Shown: positions 17,074 through 25,000 of the stretch, in pieces
Numbering within the stretch: position 1 is the stretch's first letter
How the letters are laid out: each line of letters opens with the position of its first letter
IMG/VR virus record: IMGVR_UViG_3300045998_000148
Coordinates: 1-64,000 of that record
Strand: one strand, 5' to 3'
DNA length: 64,000 bases
Origin: a virus
Notes under the pieces: model-generated
What the model saw: only the letters and a program-made list of their open reading frames with translations
The model's database searches: none
Told to the model about the DNA's origin: nothing
Position numbers and translations under genes: made by a program

Positions 17074-17424
17074 TCAAGATCGTTCATGGGTTTCAAAAAT
17101 TCGGTTGGCAGCATTAAGAGCAACTTGGCGGACGTCTTCGTAAGTTAAATACATTCCATTCTTTCGGGTTTGCTGTCGGTGCTGCTTATCGCTTTCGATC
17201 AGGGTTCGCGCAATGACTTCGCTATCAAACCTGTCCGCACTTTCGGCCATTAACTTGAATTGCTTGGCAACCTCATGGGCAATGTAACGCCACTCTCCCC
17301 GCCGCAAATACCTGCCGTGTTTGTCGTGGTCGCGCCGATACTGAATTGTCCGCTCGACGTACAGATCGACGAGTATTTTTTTGTATTTTTCAAGCGCTAT
17401 CGACATCGAGCTACTGATTGGCAT
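17074..17424 (-). CDS. Hypothetical protein, 116 aa
   Basis: A mostly helical, basic protein with no named family. The central part (RYLRRGEWRYIAHEVAKQFK) could be an alpha-helical nucleic-acid or protein contact region. Two starts are possible, ATG 17424 or the Met at residue 7. Its 5' end overlaps the 3' end of the upstream repeat protein (17411-17929) by 14 bases, consistent with one operon. Confidence 0.55.
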   Translation of the reverse strand: MPISSSMSIALEKYKKILVDLYVERTIQYRRDHDKHGRYLRRGEWRYIAHEVAKQFKLMAESADRFDSEVIARTLIESDKQHRQQTRKNGMYLTYEDVRQVALNAANRIFETHERS

Positions 17425-17929
17425 GGGATTTCAAGTTATCGTGGCTTTCTTTGAGCTGCTGGCATAGCTCCCTTAATTTGGCGCTATCTATAAAAGGCAC
17501 ATAGGAGGCTATCGTTGCAGAGAGGTCGGCGAGCGCCTCTGTCACATCGCGGATCACTGCTTGCTGACGCTTGAGCGCTTCTGCAAATTGAACGGGATCA
17601 ATGACCGCTTTTTCAAATTGAACGGATTTCGCCGAAAGAGCAGGTTCGGGTTCTGTGAGTTCGGGTTCTGTGAGTTCGGGTTCGGCGGGTTCGGGTTCTG
17701 TGAGTTCGGGTTCTGTGAGTTCGGGTTCTGTGAGTTCGGGTTCTGTGGGTTTGGGTTCGGTGGGTTCGGATTCTGTGGACTTGGGTTCGGTGGGTTTGGG
17801 TTCTGTGGGTTTGGGTTCTATGGGTTCGGATTCGGCGACTTCTGGCTTGGCGGATCGTCTTGCCTGACCTACGATTTCGGCATCATCGGGATTTTCGCCT
17901 GACTGTTTTTTGCTCGTTCTTGTAGCCAT
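17411..17929 (-). CDS. Repeat protein with (T/S)EP(K/E) tract
   Basis: This 172-residue protein has a Pro/Glu-rich tract (about residues 32-97) of TEPKP/TEPEL units, then a helical C-terminal domain (QFAEALKRQQAVIRDVTEAL). Extended Pro-Glu tracts often act as rigid spacers, so it may hold its C-terminal helices away from an anchor. It lies between the ThyA-like genes and small unknown genes of the same strand. The tract is encoded by a 15-bp DNA repeat and probably varies in length. Confidence 0.6.
   Translation of the reverse strand: MATRTSKKQSGENPDDAEIVGQARRSAKPEVAESEPIEPKPTEPKPTEPKSTESEPTEPKPTEPELTEPELTEPELTEPEPAEPELTEPELTEPEPALSAKSVQFEKAVIDPVQFAEALKRQQAVIRDVTEALADLSATIASYVPFIDSAKLRELCQQLKESHDNLKSHANQ
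17642..17842 (+). repeat. 15-bp coding repeats (GGTTCTGTGAGTTCG)
   Basis: More than ten imperfect copies of a 15-bp unit such as GGTTCTGTGAGTTCG or GGTTCTGTGGGTTTG lie in tandem. They encode the Pro/Glu tract of the 172-residue protein. Confidence 0.85.
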
Positions 17930-17944
17930 GATTTCTCCTGCGGG

Positions 17945-18922
17945 TTATTGGTTTTGGAAAAAAGGTGAATCCGAAGCAATGGCGGCTTGTGCCCTTGCAA
18001 GTTCTTTCCCCAAATAGAAAGCGCAATCTAAGTTTAAGATAGGTTCGTTTAAGACAATTTGCGAATACACTTGCCGCGCCGTCGTTCCACTGTATTCTGC
18101 TAGCTTGCCAGTGCGACTGTAGTGCAGGCATTGAATGTTGCTATTTTCGGTCGTCACGACAAAATAGCCGTCCTCGCTCGACAGGCTGCGCCCAAAGCCG
18201 CAGCAGTTAAGGGGTTTTAACTTGTAGTTGACGGCCAGTATTTCGCCTGCCTTTTCCCAGTCGCCGCTGTAGAGCTGGCAGGAATTCAGGTAGAGAAATA
18301 CGCTGCCGACAGCGCGATTGAGGGCATTCGTGATGTAATCGCGGAGGACAAACAGCCAGCAAGCACAGCGCCGATAATCTGCAAACAAGTCGAGGTCGCG
18401 AAAGAACGCTGACAGGATTACTTCGTTGTTTGAAACCTGAACGTCGATTTGCGACAGCGAGGGCGCATAGCGGCTTTTGCGGTCGCTAGCAGAATCGTAG
18501 ATAGGAATCGTGACCTTAGCGGTGTCGTTTTTGGCGAGCTGGGCGATCGCTTCGCCAATTGCATCGTAGCCGAATAACTTTCGCAAACGATAGGCATAGG
18601 TAAAAAAGCTGGTACTGTCGCTAACTTCAGGGGCGGGCGGATTCTGCTGCATCAATTCGACACAAAATGCTTCAATCTGTTCGCCCTCGAACAGCCAGGG
18701 CATTACCTCGACATTAGAGGCGATCGCGACGGTCGCGCCATGTATTTCAACGCACGAGTTGTCCTGCAAGACCGTTCCGTACTTGCGAACCCGAAACAGC
18801 AATTGCAGCCAGCTTTCGGCGACCGTCTCGCCTGCAAGGGAGTGGACGAGAGGGCGCGTCCTGCGCGTTTTCTTTGGCCGCTCGATACTGCGATGCGCCT
18901 GTCCTGTAATGTTGTCTTTCAC
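17945..18922 (-). CDS. Thymidylate-synthase-like protein, catalytic part plus DUF4346
   Basis: This 325-residue part starts at a GTG that overlaps the stop of the upstream gene (GTGA). It matches the archaeal-type ThyA-like family: RPKKTRRTRPLVH, AESWLQLLFRVRKYGT, TYAYRLRKLFGYD, LSAFFRDLDLFADY and SGDWEKAGEIL. It ends in a DUF4346-like tail (GYFVVTTENSNIQCLHYS then YLGKELARAQAAI). At the expected catalytic Pro-Cys the sequence reads YAPSL, so Ser145 replaces Cys, and the usual Asn-Ala-Tyr is RCACW. It may be an inactive or repurposed synthase. The long open frame upstream of the GTG in this frame is a shadow of the next gene. Confidence 0.72.
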   Translation of the reverse strand: MKDNITGQAHRSIERPKKTRRTRPLVHSLAGETVAESWLQLLFRVRKYGTVLQDNSCVEIHGATVAIASNVEVMPWLFEGEQIEAFCVELMQQNPPAPEVSDSTSFFTYAYRLRKLFGYDAIGEAIAQLAKNDTAKVTIPIYDSASDRKSRYAPSLSQIDVQVSNNEVILSAFFRDLDLFADYRRCACWLFVLRDYITNALNRAVGSVFLYLNSCQLYSGDWEKAGEILAVNYKLKPLNCCGFGRSLSSEDGYFVVTTENSNIQCLHYSRTGKLAEYSGTTARQVYSQIVLNEPILNLDCAFYLGKELARAQAAIASDSPFFQNQ

Positions 18923-19422
18923 GGGGGCGGCAAAATAAGGGGAAGGAAATAGGGATCGCTGCAACGGTGGCGCTGCACCAGTCCCGACAAGAAGGCGAGG
19001 GGAAAACCGCTCTCCTTGTCGTTCAAACAAAAATAGGGGATTCTCTGTAGCTTGTATAAATGTTCCGGCGTGATGTCGTCTCGCAGGAAGGGCTGAAACT
19101 CGCGCTGCCGGACGTAGCGGAAACTCAGCCACAGCCTGCTCAATTGGGCGATCGCGCCGCTTGCAGCGTCGGCATCCGTCAGTTCGAGGGCGATCGCGCC
19201 CGTCAGCCAGGGGTTCGCCAGTATATTGCGAACGATCGGGTCGATTTCGCCGCAGGCGTGTAGGGGAAAGATAGCGGCAAAAGAGGGAATGCCCACCCTG
19301 TCTGCAATTGCAGCGGGAGGGGTATAGCCAGAAACGATAGCCCAATCGCCCTGGCCGTAAATTACGCCCTTGCAGGGACAGGCAGGTACGAAGCGAGGAG
19401 CGCAAACGGACGGGTCGTGCAT
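18919..19422 (-). CDS. ThyA-like N-terminal domain (split gene)
   Basis: This 167-residue part resembles the N-terminal domain of archaeal-type thymidylate synthases and MtrA-like proteins: GQGDWAIVSGYTPP, then IDPIVRNILANPWLTGAIAL, compared with the family pattern GDIAIVTGWT...RNLLANP. Normally this domain is fused to the catalytic part encoded just downstream; here a TGA ends it four bases into an overlap with the next GTG. Either the gene is naturally split, a ribosomal frameshift joins the parts, or a frameshift mutation or sequencing error has broken it. ATG 19422 is taken as start; a TTG at 19437 overlaps the previous gene. Confidence 0.6.
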   Translation of the reverse strand: MHDPSVCAPRFVPACPCKGVIYGQGDWAIVSGYTPPAAIADRVGIPSFAAIFPLHACGEIDPIVRNILANPWLTGAIALELTDADAASGAIAQLSRLWLSFRYVRQREFQPFLRDDITPEHLYKLQRIPYFCLNDKESGFPLAFLSGLVQRHRCSDPYFLPLILPPP

Positions 19423-19433
19423 GGCGCTCTCAA

Positions 19434-19859
19434 TCAATATTGCAGCAAATATTCTTCGAGCAAGTCGCGCATTGCTATCAGCGTGCGATCGGAAACGCCG
19501 AGCAACAATCGAACGGGTACGCCATCGCCCGTCTGGTGCTTGAGCGCCTTGGGGTCGGAAAAACCGACGCGCAACTCAGTCGGGCTGGCCGCGTAATTAG
19601 CCGAAGCCCTCATGTATCCCGTCCGCTGCAATATTTTGAGGATGGCTCCTTCCCGCCGCTTGCGCTCGATAGTCCAGGCCGAATTGGGACGCCAGGGGAC
19701 GCCAAACGGATCGGTTTCTTCCCGAAACTGATTGTCTATTTCGCCCAGCATGAACTCGCCAATCGCCTCTAACGGCTCCTGGCGATCGCCCAACCTGCGC
19801 TCTATTTCCTGCAACAGTTCGCTAACTTCGCGATTGTCGATATCTATTTGCAATACCAC
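19434..19859 (-). CDS. Phage virion morphogenesis protein (Mu gpG-like)
   Basis: This protein matches the PF05069-type virion morphogenesis/tail-completion family: IDNQFREETDPFGVPWRPN, ILQRTGYMRASANYAAS, KALKHQTGDGVPVRLLLGVS and a C-terminal helix (RDLLEEYLLQY). Members act at the head-tail joint in Mu-like and other phages. I chose a GTG at 19859 because AGGGAAAT lies about 6-8 bases upstream; the longer frame from 19925 has a Cys-rich N-terminus without homology. It overlaps or abuts the ThyA-like N-terminal gene, suggesting one transcript. Confidence 0.8.
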   Translation of the reverse strand: MVLQIDIDNREVSELLQEIERRLGDRQEPLEAIGEFMLGEIDNQFREETDPFGVPWRPNSAWTIERKRREGAILKILQRTGYMRASANYAASPTELRVGFSDPKALKHQTGDGVPVRLLLGVSDRTLIAMRDLLEEYLLQY

Positions 19860-19982
19860 GACAAGATTTCCCTTTTTTTGAATCTTGCCGCAATAATACC
19901 GCAAAACAAGACAAGCTTCCCCCAAAAAAACGCCAAGGCGTTCGGAGACAGAACGACTTGGCGAAAAACGCAGGAGAAATTC

Positions 19983-20021
19983 AAGAAAAAAGAAAGTGGC
20001 AGCCGTTTGCTAAACTGCCAC
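19983..20021 (-). terminator. Rho-independent terminator after 20036-20383
   Basis: On the minus strand the stem GTGGCAG (20021-20015) pairs with CTGCCAC (20002-19996) and is followed by a T-rich run, TTTCTTTTTTTCTT. It lies 15 bases after the stop of the 115-residue gene. Confidence 0.75.
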
Positions 20022-20035
20022 GGGCTTACTCTTTG

Positions 20036-20383
20036 CTATTGAGACGAGGCAAAAGCACGCAGGCGAGCCAGCAACCGACTGACATCCTCGGCATCGACAT
20101 TGCCATCCACAAAATAATCCTCAAGAAACTGAAAGCCGACATCGGCCAATTCGTTATCGCGAGCCTGGGCGATCAGGGAATTGAATTGATCGAGAAGTAC
20201 GTCCGCTTTGCGGGCAATTGCGGGGGAAAAAGCATCTCCCATCGCGAGAAAAGCGGTCAGGACACCCGCCTTAACCGCGCCCACCGACGCACCCTGGCCG
20301 ACAGTAGCGGTAGCAGCAGCGACGACGCCAGCGGCGCTCTGAGCGGTATTGGCAATAGAATTGACGGCATTCATGACATTCAC
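20036..20383 (-). CDS. Hypothetical protein, 115 aa, Ala-rich N-terminus
   Basis: This protein has an Ala/Val-rich hydrophobic N-terminal half (TAQSAAGVVAAATATVGQGA) and a helical acidic C-terminal half (FLEDYFVDGNVDAEDVSRLL). It has its own downstream terminator and so is likely a monocistronic unit. Two closely spaced Met codons are possible starts. The N-terminal segment is too short and small-residue-rich for a confident membrane call. Unrecognised. Confidence 0.55.
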   Translation of the reverse strand: MNVMNAVNSIANTAQSAAGVVAAATATVGQGASVGAVKAGVLTAFLAMGDAFSPAIARKADVLLDQFNSLIAQARDNELADVGFQFLEDYFVDGNVDAEDVSRLLARLRAFASSQ

Positions 20384-20626
20384 GGCTTTTCTCGCTTTTT
20401 GAGAGTCTATTTATCAAGCCATAATAAAAACGAAAACGAGCTTTGATATCCGCGAAGGTACGCCTCTTGGGGAAAAAAGAAAAAGACTGTTACGCAATCG
20501 CCCTGAAAGAGGGGCGAGACAAGATCGAAAAATCGTGCTACTGTCTTCCTTGAATCACTCTGCGCTTTTCGCCGCTTTTCGCCATGCGGCGGGAAAAACG
20601 GAACATTGCAACTCCTTTTGTCTTTG

Positions 20627-20657
20627 CCCCCGATTTCCATTCTGGTCGGGGGTTTTT
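20627..20657 (+). terminator. Intrinsic terminator 1
   Basis: The stem CCCCCGA (20627-20633) and TCGGGGG (20646-20652) is followed by TTTTT. Confidence 0.8.
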
Positions 20658-20747
20658 CGTGGTATTTTTGGGGCAAGGGTTGATCTCGGCGCAGCTATCC
20701 AAAATTTTTGGCTTTAGTTGCGTTGAGGCTTTCTACTTGTTCCTGCA

Positions 20748-20777
20748 CCCCCGATTTCTATTCCGATCGGGGGTTTT
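20748..20777 (+). terminator. Intrinsic terminator 2
   Basis: The stem CCCCCGAT (20748-20755) and ATCGGGGG (20766-20773) is followed by TTTT. Its sequence closely resembles terminator 1, which lies 121 bases upstream. It ends 22 bases before the GTG of the next gene. Confidence 0.8.
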
Positions 20778-20799
20778 CCCAATCGCAAAGGCAAATCAG

Positions 20800-21105
20800 G
20801 TGAAAATTTTCGCGATCTACACCACGCGGCGCACGACGCCCATTGTCGTCTCTGCCGAAGACCGCAACCACGCGATCGCGGTATCGCGCAAGCAATGGAA
20901 GCAAGGGTACGGCGCAATTTCCTCCGTACAGGAATTGAAGGACAAAGACGCGGCAGATGCGCGGGCGGGCAAGTGGGTACGCCGCAGGGAGTCGGGACTG
21001 TCCCCCGATCGCGGTACGGCTGCCGAGCGGCGGTCGGCGAGGCGGCAGCGATCGCGATACCGCCCGCAACTGGCGGAGAAATCGAAGCGGAGTCTCGAAA
21101 CTTGA
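20800..21105 (+). CDS. Small basic hypothetical protein, 101 aa
   Basis: The frame is open well upstream, but that part reads through two terminators and has no protein-like character. The GTG at 20800 gives KIFAIYTTRRTTPIVVSAED, an alpha/beta opening typical of small phage regulators, then a very basic Arg-rich C-terminus. AAAGG lies about 11 bases before the GTG. It converges on the MuF-like gene 12 bases downstream. The basic tail suggests nucleic-acid binding; nothing firmer can be said. Confidence 0.5.
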   Translation: MKIFAIYTTRRTTPIVVSAEDRNHAIAVSRKQWKQGYGAISSVQELKDKDAADARAGKWVRRRESGLSPDRGTAAERRSARRQRSRYRPQLAEKSKRSLET

Positions 21106-21117
21106 GCGAAGAACGAT

Positions 21118-21834
21118 TCAATCGTTCAAAATGCGCCGCATTTCGCGCTGTAGTTCGGGCGGCTGTCGCTCGATACCCTGTTCGACAAATTCGCCGCGCT
21201 GCCTCGCGTTAGAGATTCCGGCAGCGCGAGTGAAGGGCGGCTCTGCGATGGTGCGCCAGTCGGGGGGATCTTCCAATCGCAAGCCCATCCGTTCGATTTG
21301 ATTGCGGGTTAGCAATCGGGTAGCACAGCGGCAGAAATAGCCGCAGGGAGGCGCTGCCCGACGCCAGAATTCGGCATCGACTGGAAATACCTTGAGGTCG
21401 ATTGCCTTGTGATGGGGGCGAAAATCGGGCGAATCGCGATGGAGCCACTGCCTGCCGACAAACAATCGGCGGATATGGGGCTTATCCATCTGCGCGTACC
21501 TTCCCGCCGAATGCGACCGCCGCAGGTTGGTATCGAAAACCACGCGGAGGTGTCGATCGCGGAAGCGGTCGAGTACCTGTTGGCCGCCTTCGTCGGATTC
21601 GAGCAGGGTGACGAAGCTATCGTAGTCCGCACCGCCTTCGATGGCCGCATTGAGTACGCCGAACAGGTAATTAATAAAATCGGCGGAGGTCACGCCCGAT
21701 ACCGAGAACGCCCAGTCGTGGTATTCGCTGCCGACATTGCGGAGCGATTGGGCGGGCAGGGGAACGCGACGGCGCAAGAAATCGAGCTGTTCGGCAAAGG
21801 GTTGGCGGTAAAACTCTTCGGGATAGATCGGCAT
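21118..21834 (-). CDS. MuF-like phage minor head protein
   Basis: This 238-residue protein matches the phage Mu F / SPP1 gp7 minor-head family. It has the typical RDRHLRVVFDTNLRRSHSAG, RHSPDFRPHH-like stretch (RDSPDFRPHHKAIDLKVFPV) and C-terminal cysteine motif (PPCGYFCRCATRLLT). These proteins sit with the portal inside the capsid. It follows the small membrane protein by 12 bases in the tape-measure transcript. Its place downstream of the tape measure, rather than beside portal and terminase, is unusual. The family call is firm. Confidence 0.85.
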   Translation of the reverse strand: MPIYPEEFYRQPFAEQLDFLRRRVPLPAQSLRNVGSEYHDWAFSVSGVTSADFINYLFGVLNAAIEGGADYDSFVTLLESDEGGQQVLDRFRDRHLRVVFDTNLRRSHSAGRYAQMDKPHIRRLFVGRQWLHRDSPDFRPHHKAIDLKVFPVDAEFWRRAAPPCGYFCRCATRLLTRNQIERMGLRLEDPPDWRTIAEPPFTRAAGISNARQRGEFVEQGIERQPPELQREMRRILND

Positions 21835-21846
21835 TTTGTCTCGACT

Positions 21847-22035
21847 TCAATGAGTGCCACTGCGCGGCTCGACGCGGGTGGGATATTTGTTTTGCCCCCT
21901 GAATTTATCGACGGGATGGGGAAAATACCTTCGATAGACCCACCAATCGAATGCGCCCAGGCAATAATGAAGGACGATCAGCAAGAGGAAGGCAAAGATC
22001 GCGAGGCGAACGAGTTGGCGATCGTTTGGATGCAA
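21847..22035 (-). CDS. Small single-pass membrane protein, 62 aa
   Basis: A 62-residue protein with one clear transmembrane segment (LVRLAIFAFLLLIVLHYCLG, about residues 8-27) and a basic C-terminal tail (RRYFPHPVDKFRGQNKYP). It is packed between the tape-measure stop (21 bases upstream) and the MuF-like start (12 bases downstream), which supports it as a gene. Small membrane proteins near tail genes can be holin-like or spanin-like, but a holin candidate also exists at 47710. Confidence 0.55.
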   Translation of the reverse strand: MHPNDRQLVRLAIFAFLLLIVLHYCLGAFDWWVYRRYFPHPVDKFRGQNKYPTRVEPRSGTH

Positions 22036-22056
22036 GACAAGAGCAAGTGGGAAACA

Positions 22057-25000
22057 TTAAAGTATCGCCGTCTTGGACAAATTGAGGGCCGTGTCTAATA
22101 TTTGAGAGAGGTTATCGGTAGGTCTGGCCGCTACGGAGCCGCGATCGCCTCGAATTGTCACCTTTGTATCTTTTTTTGCTACGGTCGCCTGTTTTAGGGC
22201 GTCCGTGAGGGCTTTCATGCTGGTATTGAGAGTATTGATATTGCGGTTGAGAGTTTCCTGTGGGCTGACCGTGGGGACGGTCGAGGGCACGCCAGCTCCG
22301 AATTGAGGCAATCCCGCAGGCCGCTTGACCTTTAATAAGTTTACCCCTTCTTGGATCGGGACGGGAGCGGTCGCTTCTGCCTGTAGTCGGGAACCAATGC
22401 CCGAGTAAAGAGGCCCATAGAGATTCCTGGCCTCGCGTTCTTTCTTGCGGACAACTCCTTCAAAGAGGCGCGGATTGTAGATGCGGCTCAAGTCCTCCAG
22501 CTCGGGTGCAATTTCGAGCAGGCCGCGATCGATGCGGCGAGGGGCGGCAGGACTTGGAGCTGGAGCGGGCGGAGCGGAAGGCGGCGGCTGTCCGGGTCGG
22601 AAAGAGACGATATCGTTAGCGCCCGTCCTGCCCGACAGGATATTAGCCTGGGTCTGGGCGACGAGCTGACGCCCTGCCGAGCGCAAGCCTCCCGTTCCGG
22701 CAAAGCCCAATTGAGCGGCAGCCCGATCGCCGAGCTGTTGAAAGAACTTGCGCTGCTGGTACTTGCTGGGCAGCGCTTCGCCAAATTGCACTTGAGCGCC
22801 CAGCCGCCCTGCCTGCTGGTTGATTAGAGTCTGCTGTCGTTTCTGGCCGAGGATTTGTGCCTGGGCGTCAAAACTCTGCTCGTCGAGGACGGCTCGCTGC
22901 CGGACGAGATCGATCTTTTGCGTCTGAGCGTCCACCTTCTGAGTGAGCGCCCCGATCAGGGCGGCATTGGCCGCTTTCTGCGGGTCGGCAAGGGCGGTAG
23001 CGAGTTCCGATTGCGCGTCGATCAGCCCCGACCGAGCCTCTATTTCCGCTACCTGATTGGCGATTTTCTGTTTCTCGCGGGCGATCTCAAGGGATTTTTC
23101 CTCTAATTTCAAATTTTCAAGCTGAGCCGCGTATTCCGTCTCCAGGGCATCGAGCTTGATCGCAGCAATCGTGGCGGCCAATTCCTTGCGCTCTCGTTCG
23201 GTGCGAGCGCCCTTGTCGAGGACGCCAAACTGCGCTTCGAGGAGCGATACCTGAGCCTTAAACGTCTCCAGAATGGCATTGGCGACGTCTTGCGTATTTT
23301 TAACCTTGGCCGTCTGCACGTCGTAGAGCGCCAGAATTTTTTCGAGTTCCGCCCTCGTCGCCTCGATATTGGTCTGGGCGATTTGCCGATCGCGGGCGAT
23401 AACGGCTTGGGCGGCCTGTATTTTATGGGTCGTCTCCAATTCCGCTTTTTTCAGCTCGTTTACCTGGATCTGCCGTTCCAGGGCGCGAACTTCAGCATCG
23501 TTTTGGGGGGCGATCGCGTTAGCTTGCAGGTAGCGAATGCGCTCGGCGAGCAATGCCCGAGTCTTTTCGAGTTCGACGTCGATCTGCGCCGTCGCGACCT
23601 TCCCTTTCTCTTTGATGGCGGTAATTTCATCTACCTTGCCGCGCACTACCGCCAGACTGAGCGCCTGTTCCTGCAATTTAATGTCTTCTAACTGGTCGCC
23701 GTACTTCTTCGAGATCGCCTCGTTAATGGCCTCCAGCGCCTTCTGTCGCTGTTCGGGTTCGACGTTGAGGGCAACCGATACCTCGCGCATTTTCTCGATA
23801 AATTCATCGCCACTAGCGATGCCCACGGCAAAGGCTTTTTGATAGTCCTGAATCAGGCGGTCGATTGTCGCCTTAAAGCCGCCCGACTGGGACTCCTCTC
23901 CCTTGGCAAAAGTCTCGTCGATGCTTTTTAGCTGCGTGCGGAGCTTGTCGCCCGCCTTGCCAATTTCGGCGGCCAGTTGGTTGCGCTGGATCGTACCCGT
24001 CGCCTGTTCTTTTAACTTGTCGTTCTCTTCGGAGAGGGCGTTGTTTTCCTCTTGAAGGGCTTCTCTCTGGGTATCGGTCAGGCCGAACAGGGAAGAAAGC
24101 CCGCGCTTGCTGCCCGCTACCTTCTTCTGCGCCTCTACATACTTGGTAAACTCATCGGTTGCCGCAATCCGCAAATTTATTTCGCGGCGCAATTCGCTTA
24201 CCTTCTGCCCCTGTTCCCTCGATTCTACGAGCCGTCCGTCCCGGTAGAGAGTATTGTACTTTTCCTGTTCGGCGGAAAGCTGCACGAGCAGCCGCGCCGT
24301 CTTGTCGCCATAAGCCCCCGTTTTAGGCGCGGAGACGGCCAAGATCGATGCGTTGCGCGTTTTTTCAAGGGCTTCTATTTCGGCAGCGAGGCTGTCGTAT
24401 TCCTTGGAATTGGGGGCGGCATCCACCAATTTCTTTCGCAGTTCGCCGAGCTGGTCGGTAACGCCGATCGCCTGCTGCACCTTGGGCGTCAGGTCGGCGA
24501 TGTCGCCGCCGCTTTTTTCAAAAGCCTGCCGTTCCTTCCGCAGTGCGTTAGCTGCGGCCAGGGTATCGATGGAGCTGGTAAATGCCTTTTCAGACTTATT
24601 GCCGCCGAGCAGTTCCTTGTTCTGAGCGATCAGGATTTCGTTAAATTCGATCTGTGCCTGTGCCTGGGATAGTTTCTGGCGGTTGCGCTTTAGCTCCTCC
24701 TCGGAAAGGGCAATCCCACTTTCGAGTTGTTTGGACTGCGCCTCATTTAACTTCTCGACCTCCTCGCGCAATTTTTGAGTCCGTATTTGCTGGATGTCGA
24801 GCTGGTAGCTGATATCCTCGAAGACCTGAGTATTGACCGATTCGCGTACTCGGCTGTAGATTGCCGCCGCCGCCGCGATCGCCCCCATTATCAGCAGGAG
24901 CGGGCCGAATGCCGCCCATAGTTGGGAGACGGCCAATTTCAAGCTGCCCAGGACGGGGAGCAAGCCGGAGAATGCCCCGGCGAGCTGGGTCTGCTTGAGG

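Larger units (their letters stand above)
20384..20799. other. Non-coding region with tandem terminators
   Basis: About 416 bases with no convincing gene. It must hold the minus-strand promoter of the 115-residue gene and holds two plus-strand intrinsic terminators (20627-20657 and 20748-20777). No plus-strand gene lies within 3.5 kb upstream, so the terminators either end short untranslated RNAs or attenuate transcription into the gene at 20800. Confidence 0.5.

Noticed and set aside
18923-19405. Upstream extension of the ThyA-like frame
   Set aside because: The extension is Arg/Cys-rich, has no homology and is antiparallel in character to the real N-terminal domain encoded in another frame there; the GTG at 18922 is the natural junction.
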